Assembly: GCA_002506105.1 (NCBI GenBank)
Contig: DAWU01000051.1
Span: 1 to 25,433 of the forward strand
Origin: Methanolinea sp. UBA275
GTDB taxonomy: Archaea; Halobacteriota; Methanomicrobia; Methanomicrobiales; Methanospirillaceae
Reading direction: 5' to 3'
DNA: 25,433 bases
This document shows positions 20,462 through 25,433 of the stretch, piece by piece. Position 1 is the stretch's first letter. Each line of letters starts with the position of its first letter. Both the position numbers and the translations under genes were made by a program. The notes beneath the pieces are model-generated. The model was not told the DNA's origin, made no database searches, and worked only from the letters and a program-made list of their open reading frames with translations.

Positions 20462-22714
20462 GTGATTCCTGGAAAACAGAATGCTATCTATAATGTAGGA
20501 TGGTATGTGGTAATTCCAGTAGCATGTATTCTAATTATATTTTCAACGTATTTTTTGGAAACCGGAGTATTCATTGGAGCCAGTCAGGACACATTAAGCA
20601 ATATTATACGATATGTTTTTCTTGAGCAGAATCTTTTTGCAAAATGGAATAATCAGTGGATCATGGGGGGTTTCCCCGAAATAGCAAGTCCCTTCTCAGA
20701 TCGATATTATCCCTTGTCTTTTCCGTTTTATTATTTTACAAAATCAATATACATACTAAATTTTGTTATATTACTCCATCTTTTCATCGCATATTTTTCA
20801 TCTTTGAAACTGGGCAGTTTAATCTCCCGGGAACGATATCTCGTCACAATCGGGGCTTTATTTTATACTTTTTCAGGAATACTCATGAGCCGGGTAAGTG
20901 TAGGCCAGAATTATTATATTTTTGCTCTGGCATGGTTGCCATTGTTCTACTACTTTTTCCTTGTCATCGTATGGAAACATGACATAAGACTGGAAAACTT
21001 TGCCTTTTTAATAATTATTGCAATTCTTATGTTTTTTTCGGGCGGTTTATACTATTTTGTTTTTTCACTCATGTTAACGGGAATTTTCTTACTCTTTTAC
21101 ATACTGCGGAAAAAAATTGCATGGAATATTGGCATTGCTCTCTTCATATCGATGGTCGTATTTCTCATGCTGGTTTCATTTAAATTAATCCCTGATTTTT
21201 TCGTATCGGGAAATCTTATTCGGCTTGACCCGATTGATCCTCTTTCCGGAGGGGGATTCATTGAGAAGGGCATCGCCAGCTTCGCTTTTGGTATGCCAAT
21301 AGAGAATTTTTATGGAGTGCATGAGAGTATGGCCTTTCTTGGCCTGGTCCCCTGCATATTTATCACTATAGGATTCATTTTTGGAGACCGAAACCTCACT
21401 ATCCCTGCCTTTCTTACAATGATTTTTTCTTTTATCTGGGCGGCCGGAAGCAACTCAGTCCTATCATTTATCCATCTCATGCCATTTCTGGATACACTCA
21501 GGTGCCCCGGACGAATTTTTGGTGCGATCTTACCGATACTTGTCTTATTGCTGGTCTACGGAATCCACCTTACATTGCAATGTATCCACAATGAGAGATC
21601 AATCCAACTTGATGCCTCACAGAAAAAGGGAGTGGTTCTTGCTCTGGGCATCCTTTTCCTTGTAAAATTGCTTGAACTGCCTGCACAATCTGAAATTTCG
21701 CTGATTTCAGTATGTGCGGTCACGATTCTGTGCATTTTTATCTGCCTGCTCTATCTGAATAAAATGACACCAACAAACCTGATCCTTTTCTTGGCAGTTT
21801 CAGCGTTTTTCAGTCTATTCATGGCACTATCAATGTTCAATATTGTTCGTGTCGAAATAATGGTAAAAATTCTTCTTATTGGCGTAATTATGGCTGGATT
21901 ATTGTTATATTCAAAGAATGTTCACAATATCCAAAAAAAAGCGCTTCATCTAAAAATTCTCATACTCTTTGCCCTTTTACTCACAATCGCAGTGAACATT
22001 TCGTACATCGCACCAGTACAAGCCGGTCTTGAAACAGGTCCCGCAAAAGAAGTCGCAGCAGGCCTATCTGGAAATGCATCGCCAAATCACCAGATATGGA
22101 TTCTGGAGACAGGATGGCCTTACATGCACCTTGACTTTACGTACTGGGATACGAAATACAATATGGCCCCATTCACGGGATATTACGCCTATTATCTCAA
22201 CGATCATCCCTCGCTGGTATATGAACTGGAGGGTAAGGCCTATTCTTCTGTAGATTATCTTGTTGATACAAAACAACTCGAGAATGGGCAGCAGAATATA
22301 CCAGAATATTCATTCTCCCTATCAGGTATAGGTATTCAAAAACCCGGTCTCGTCCTTCCAAATGCGTTTGTGATCCGGGAAAACAGGTTTGTCACATCAA
22401 AAATCATGAAATTGACACCAGATTCAGTAGCATTAGCCGGGGATTTCAAGAAAGGAGATGTGGCAATTTTGAAATCAGCATATTATCCCGGATGGGATGT
22501 GAATGGAAAGTCCGGCATGAATATAAATAATCTGGTGGGTTCCCCACTCATTCAGGATACGCAGGAGATTGTGTTTACCTTCGATCCTCCTGACTTTAAA
22601 ATAGGGTGTATCATTTCAGCACTTGGAGTGGCAATATGTGGAATCCTTTTTGTATATCGGAAGAAGGCCGTGCAATTTCTTTCTCTCGCCCCCCCCAAAA
22701 AAATGCAGCAATAG
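20462..22714 (+). CDS. YfhO-like polytopic membrane protein (putative GT-C glycosyltransferase)
   Basis: A 750-residue integral membrane protein with about a dozen hydrophobic helices in its first 530 residues, a soluble extracytoplasmic part (about 535-710) and a last helix at about 713-733. The C-terminal YYPGWDVNGKSGMN (near residue 674), followed by FTFDPPDFKIG and a closing helix, is typical of the YfhO family. Such proteins are thought to be GT-C-type enzymes using lipid-linked sugars, acting outside the membrane on surface polymers or proteins. The start is GTG 20462, with no nearby ATG; the TATA spacing suggests a leaderless message. The gene is strongly AT-rich compared with the operon at 3858-10666, consistent with transfer. 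A C8A7 tract lies near its 3' end. The neighbouring glycosyltransferases support a role in surface glycans. Confidence 0.82.
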   Translation: MIPGKQNAIYNVGWYVVIPVACILIIFSTYFLETGVFIGASQDTLSNIIRYVFLEQNLFAKWNNQWIMGGFPEIASPFSDRYYPLSFPFYYFTKSIYILNFVILLHLFIAYFSSLKLGSLISRERYLVTIGALFYTFSGILMSRVSVGQNYYIFALAWLPLFYYFFLVIVWKHDIRLENFAFLIIIAILMFFSGGLYYFVFSLMLTGIFLLFYILRKKIAWNIGIALFISMVVFLMLVSFKLIPDFFVSGNLIRLDPIDPLSGGGFIEKGIASFAFGMPIENFYGVHESMAFLGLVPCIFITIGFIFGDRNLTIPAFLTMIFSFIWAAGSNSVLSFIHLMPFLDTLRCPGRIFGAILPILVLLLVYGIHLTLQCIHNERSIQLDASQKKGVVLALGILFLVKLLELPAQSEISLISVCAVTILCIFICLLYLNKMTPTNLILFLAVSAFFSLFMALSMFNIVRVEIMVKILLIGVIMAGLLLYSKNVHNIQKKALHLKILILFALLLTIAVNISYIAPVQAGLETGPAKEVAAGLSGNASPNHQIWILETGWPYMHLDFTYWDTKYNMAPFTGYYAYYLNDHPSLVYELEGKAYSSVDYLVDTKQLENGQQNIPEYSFSLSGIGIQKPGLVLPNAFVIRENRFVTSKIMKLTPDSVALAGDFKKGDVAILKSAYYPGWDVNGKSGMNINNLVGSPLIQDTQEIVFTFDPPDFKIGCIISALGVAICGILFVYRKKAVQFLSLAPPKKMQQ
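22689..22703 (+). repeat. Homopolymer tract C8A7 inside the YfhO-like gene
   Basis: Eight C then seven A lie within the last dozen codons of the YfhO-like gene. A slip of one base would change only the short C-terminal tail. The tract may be a slippage site or a place for sequencing error. Confidence 0.85.
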
Positions 22715-22772
22715 ACAAATACCGTGTTTTTTATTCAAAATCCACCTGCCTCTCCAGAATCAATTTTCATTA

Positions 22773-22785
22773 CTATAAGTTTATT
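22773..22785 (+). promoter_or_regulatory. Probable TATA box of the flippase-methyltransferase gene
   Basis: CTATAAGTTTATT lies in the 125-bp gap after the YfhO-like gene. Transcription would start near 22802-22805, leaving a leader that includes AGGGGA (22822-22827) before ATG 22840. Confidence 0.45.
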
Positions 22786-22839
22786 CAAGTTCTGGCATGA
22801 ATATTTACCAGGTTTAACTCCAGGGGAAGAAGCCAGAAA

Positions 22840-24489
22840 ATGGATCAGGATTGGAAGAAGAAACTGGTATTCATCATCCAGATATGTGTTGGAATAATCC
22901 TCATCTTTGCCATTCTCAAGTTCATTTCAGCAACAGAATTTTTAAGAATTCTCGGCTCACTTGATATCCGTTTTTTCCTTCTGGCACTCTTTTGCTATTT
23001 TCTCAACAATGTGCTCATGGTATTCCGGCTCAAACGGCTCCTTGCTCACCAGGGCCAGAAGATACGGATAAAATTCGTGTTCTGGGCACATATGGCAGGG
23101 ATGATCCTCTCGGATTTCACACCGCTCCGGAGTGGATATCTCTATACTGCCCAGGCGTTGCGAAAAAGAGGCATTCCTCTCGATGCCGGGACAGCCACCA
23201 TCACTTCGACCTATATCTACGATCTTCTTTTCAAAATCTCTGTCGCTCTTATCGGTATTTCCTACCTCTACGCAAGCCTCCTGTCTCCTCAAATCAGCTC
23301 TATCCTCATTCTCACGATTCTCCTTATCGCGATAATTTTGGGAACTTACTTCCTTCTTCTCTATCTCCCCAATTCTTTCAAAGTGTTGGTTTCAGGATGG
23401 AAGACCGGAGAAAAAATCCTCGGTTTTGGAATCCAGGCAAGAAGAATACAGCAATTCTTCCCGATGATTCTTGGAATCTCCTTTCTGGGTTGGCTGCTCC
23501 GGGGACTCCAGTGGTTCTTTATCGGCCTGTCACTCCATCTTGTCTTCCACTCCCCGCTCGATGCCTTTTTCCTCTCTCCCCTGCTCACGCTTTTCTCTCT
23601 TGTCCCTCTCTCACCCGCAGGAATCGGCATCCAGGAAGCAGCGATTATTACATTCTTCGCATTAATCGGTATTCCTGTCGCACTTTCCGCGTCTTTTGCC
23701 TTCCTAGTAAGAGGAAGTGAGATCCTGGTTGATGCTATAGGTACCAGGGAATTTTTCTTCAAATTGAAAGAACAGTCCTTCCTCGTTGACCATTACCAGG
23801 CAACTCCAGGCGATATCGATGACCGGGCGTTCCATTCGAATCTCTTGGTACAGCGCTATTTTCAACAGAGGAAAACCAGGGAAATTTCCGATTCATTCGA
23901 AACCGGGAGAGATGGCCTTTTGATTGACATAGGATGTGGAAGCGGTGTACAGGTTGCAGAACTCCAGAAGCAAAGACAGGGTATGGCTCTTGGAATTGAT
24001 CTCAACCGCGAAGCCTTGCGTTATGCCAATGGAATGCGTATCCCGCGGGCCTCCTTCATCCAGGCAGATGTTCATCATCTTCCGATCCGTGATACCTGCA
24101 TCGATCACGTCGTAAGCGCAGAGATCATCGAGCATCTTCCCCGACCGCATGAGATGCTCAGTGAAATCCGGAGAATCCTTGTCCCTGGGGGTGAGGTCGT
24201 TATTACTACCCCGAATGACCATTCAATATGGGGATTATACGAGGTTTTGTGGGACCTCTTTGGACGGGGAAGGAATTACGGCGAGACCCACCTCATGTTC
24301 TTCTCCCCGGGGGAATTGTGTTCATTTTTCAAAGATTTCTCTTCATGTTCGACAAAGACCATATTCTTCCTCTCCCCTCTGTTTGCCCTTACCCAGAACA
24401 GGTCCCTGCTTAACCTTGGTATCAGACTGGATTCATTTTTTGAAGCCCGTGGATGGGGAGTCTCAATTATCCTTTATGCGAGAAAATAA
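22840..24489 (+). CDS. Fusion of a UPF0104/AglD-type membrane domain with a SAM methyltransferase
   Basis: A 549-residue protein in two parts. Residues 1-305 hold about eight membrane helices of the lysylphosphatidylglycerol synthetase TM/UPF0104 (AglD, flippase-like) family, with the typical SDFTPLRSGY, LSPAGIGIQEAAI and FLVRGSEI segments. Residues 345-549 form a class I SAM-dependent methyltransferase: motif I LIDIGCGSG (361-369), acidic D387 in GIDLNR, AD at 409-410, and SAEIIEHLPRP followed by LVPGGEVVITTPN. Membrane proteins of the first kind take part in archaeal lipid-linked glycan handling; the fused enzyme could methylate the sugar or lipid at the cytosolic face. The frame is continuous through the join (about 305-345). 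AGGGGA precedes the ATG. It is followed by a second glycosyltransferase. Confidence 0.87.
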   Translation: MDQDWKKKLVFIIQICVGIILIFAILKFISATEFLRILGSLDIRFFLLALFCYFLNNVLMVFRLKRLLAHQGQKIRIKFVFWAHMAGMILSDFTPLRSGYLYTAQALRKRGIPLDAGTATITSTYIYDLLFKISVALIGISYLYASLLSPQISSILILTILLIAIILGTYFLLLYLPNSFKVLVSGWKTGEKILGFGIQARRIQQFFPMILGISFLGWLLRGLQWFFIGLSLHLVFHSPLDAFFLSPLLTLFSLVPLSPAGIGIQEAAIITFFALIGIPVALSASFAFLVRGSEILVDAIGTREFFFKLKEQSFLVDHYQATPGDIDDRAFHSNLLVQRYFQQRKTREISDSFETGRDGLLIDIGCGSGVQVAELQKQRQGMALGIDLNREALRYANGMRIPRASFIQADVHHLPIRDTCIDHVVSAEIIEHLPRPHEMLSEIRRILVPGGEVVITTPNDHSIWGLYEVLWDLFGRGRNYGETHLMFFSPGELCSFFKDFSSCSTKTIFFLSPLFALTQNRSLLNLGIRLDSFFEARGWGVSIILYARK

Positions 24490-24529
24490 GGACATTCCCC
24501 TCTCTTTTATACCTTGCAAAATTCCAAAA

Positions 24530-24540
24530 TTTATTATAAT
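24530..24540 (+). promoter_or_regulatory. Possible TATA box of the last glycosyltransferase
   Basis: TTTATTATAAT lies in the 92-bp gap after the fusion gene, about 50 bp before the first possible start codon of the next gene. A start near 24560 would be expected. Confidence 0.4.
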
Positions 24541-24581
24541 CTTGGGTGCTGATCCAATAGATACTGAAACATGGGCAAGGA

Positions 24582-25388
24582 TTGGAGATATTGAGCGACA
24601 TTTTTGGTTATTTGTCAAAGACCCCAAATAATAGCGAGAATTTCGATCTGACCATTCTGATACCCACGTTCAACGAGAAGGAAAACATTCGCCGGATGAT
24701 CATGGCAATCGCTGACATTTTGGTCCGGGCGGGAGTTCGGGGTCATATTCTCATCGTTGATGATAATTCCTGTGATGGAACGATTGAAGAAGTGAAAACT
24801 CTCCTGAATTCAATGAGAAATATGAGTCTTCTTGTCAGGTGTGAGAACCACGGTCTTTCTCCTTCCCTTTATGAGGGATTCTTTGCCTCCCCCACTCAGT
24901 TTGTCCAGTGTATAGACTGCGATTTTTCCCACCCTCCCGAATTGATACCTGTATTTCTCCAGAGGCTCCGTGATGATGGAAATGATATCGTCATCGGCTC
25001 TAGATATATTACAGGGGGCGGCTCTGTCAACTGGCCTCTCTCAAGAAGGATACTCTCCTTTGGAGCTGCAATGATGGGGCGGTTGTTGATACCTGTAGCA
25101 TCCGATTCTGGAAGCGGATTCTTTGCCATCAATACAAGGGTTCTGACAGATGCCGACCTCACGCCCCGGGGATTTCGAATGTGTTTTGAGATCCTAGGGA
25201 AAGGAAACTGGAAAAAAGTGAGTGAAATCCCGTTTGTCTTCAGGAACAGGGACAGGGGAAAGAGTAAACTCAAGCCGCTTATTATTCTGCAATACATTGT
25301 CCAGACCCTGGGAATACTCCGTGATAATCTCATTCTAAAAAAAAGCGACAAAATAAAATATTCCTGGCATCTCCATTTCTCTCAATGA
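24582..25388 (+). CDS. Family 2 glycosyltransferase, dolichyl-phosphate mannosyltransferase-like
   Basis: A GT-A-fold enzyme of about 268 residues, probably transferring a hexose to dolichyl phosphate. Motifs: LTILIPTFNEKENI (23-36), IVDDNSCDGT (58-67), GLSPSLYEGF (91-100) in place of the usual GLSxAxxxGF, and CIDCDFSHPPE (110-120) with the metal-binding DxD. The later IGSRYITGGG and RDRGKSKL segments are those of DPM1. No C-terminal membrane domain is visible. The frame has no ATG before the domain: a TAG at 24558 closes it upstream, and the first usable starts are TTG 24582 or TTG 24591, with GGAG at 24584-24587 favouring neither clearly. The start is therefore uncertain, but the catalytic domain is complete. 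It belongs with the other surface-glycan genes of this region. Confidence 0.9.
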   Translation: MEILSDIFGYLSKTPNNSENFDLTILIPTFNEKENIRRMIMAIADILVRAGVRGHILIVDDNSCDGTIEEVKTLLNSMRNMSLLVRCENHGLSPSLYEGFFASPTQFVQCIDCDFSHPPELIPVFLQRLRDDGNDIVIGSRYITGGGSVNWPLSRRILSFGAAMMGRLLIPVASDSGSGFFAINTRVLTDADLTPRGFRMCFEILGKGNWKKVSEIPFVFRNRDRGKSKLKPLIILQYIVQTLGILRDNLILKKSDKIKYSWHLHFSQ

Positions 25389-25433
25389 GAGGTCTTTACG
25401 AAATAAATGTTGTAGTATCCCGAAATCATTTGA

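Noticed and set aside
1..25433. Search for CRISPR arrays, insertion sequences, rRNA and tRNA genes
   Set aside because: None could be recognised by reading: no regular repeat-spacer array, no transposase motif, and no closed tRNA cloverleaf. A covariance-model scan would settle the tRNA question.

Overview
The window looks like a chromosomal segment of a methanogenic archaeon, most likely of the order Methanomicrobiales. It carries a dense run of genes known only from methanogens and their relatives: methyl-coenzyme M reductase (MCR) component A2 and methanogenesis marker proteins 3, 6, 5, 15, 17 and 7. It also carries an archaeal-type ribose-1,5-bisphosphate isomerase, a degenerate SelB-like factor, and TATA-like promoters with several probable leaderless starts. 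Family names rest on recognition of motifs and overall sequence; no database search was possible. The order-level placement is an inference.

Layout. (1) 1-1013: an AT-rich edge with one small secreted protein on the minus strand, then about 400 bp with no convincing gene, holding an (ATA)9 microsatellite and a hairpin. (2) 1014-2925, minus strand: ribose-1,5-bisphosphate isomerase and diaminopimelate epimerase (dapF). (3) 2972-10666, plus strand: a soluble P-type-ATPase-like HAD phosphatase, then a tightly packed operon atwA-mmp3-mmp6-mmp5-mmp15-mmp17-mmp7, whose genes mostly overlap by 1-4 bases or nearly touch. (4) 10827-13081, minus strand: a FxLyD-like lipoprotein and a large secreted META-domain protein with two tandem repeats. 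(5) 13238-13687, plus strand: an AhpD/carboxymuconolactone-decarboxylase-like protein. (6) 18426-13755, minus strand: probable operon lemA - DUF2207 membrane protein - PCC-domain protein - YgiQ-type radical SAM protein. (7) 18653-19615, minus strand: a SelB-like translation-factor homologue with a ruined GTPase domain. (8) 19682-25388: a surface-glycan or lipid-linked-sugar region with two family 2 glycosyltransferases, a YfhO-like polytopic protein and a flippase-like/SAM-methyltransferase fusion. It is visibly AT-richer than the centre of the window, most of all in the YfhO-like gene.

How the genes work together. The core is the operon for activating MCR, the nickel (F430) enzyme that makes methane. 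A2 is the ATPase, and published work on the purified activation complex places markers 3, 7 and 17 with McrC and A2. Here the same transcript also encodes markers 5, 6 and 15. Marker 15 keeps the ASKHA ATPase motifs and the two cysteines of the 2-hydroxyacyl-CoA dehydratase activators (BadF/HgdC type), which suggests a second ATP-driven low-potential electron donor. Marker 5 has a CxxC. This is the part of the window most likely to contain incompletely described biochemistry.
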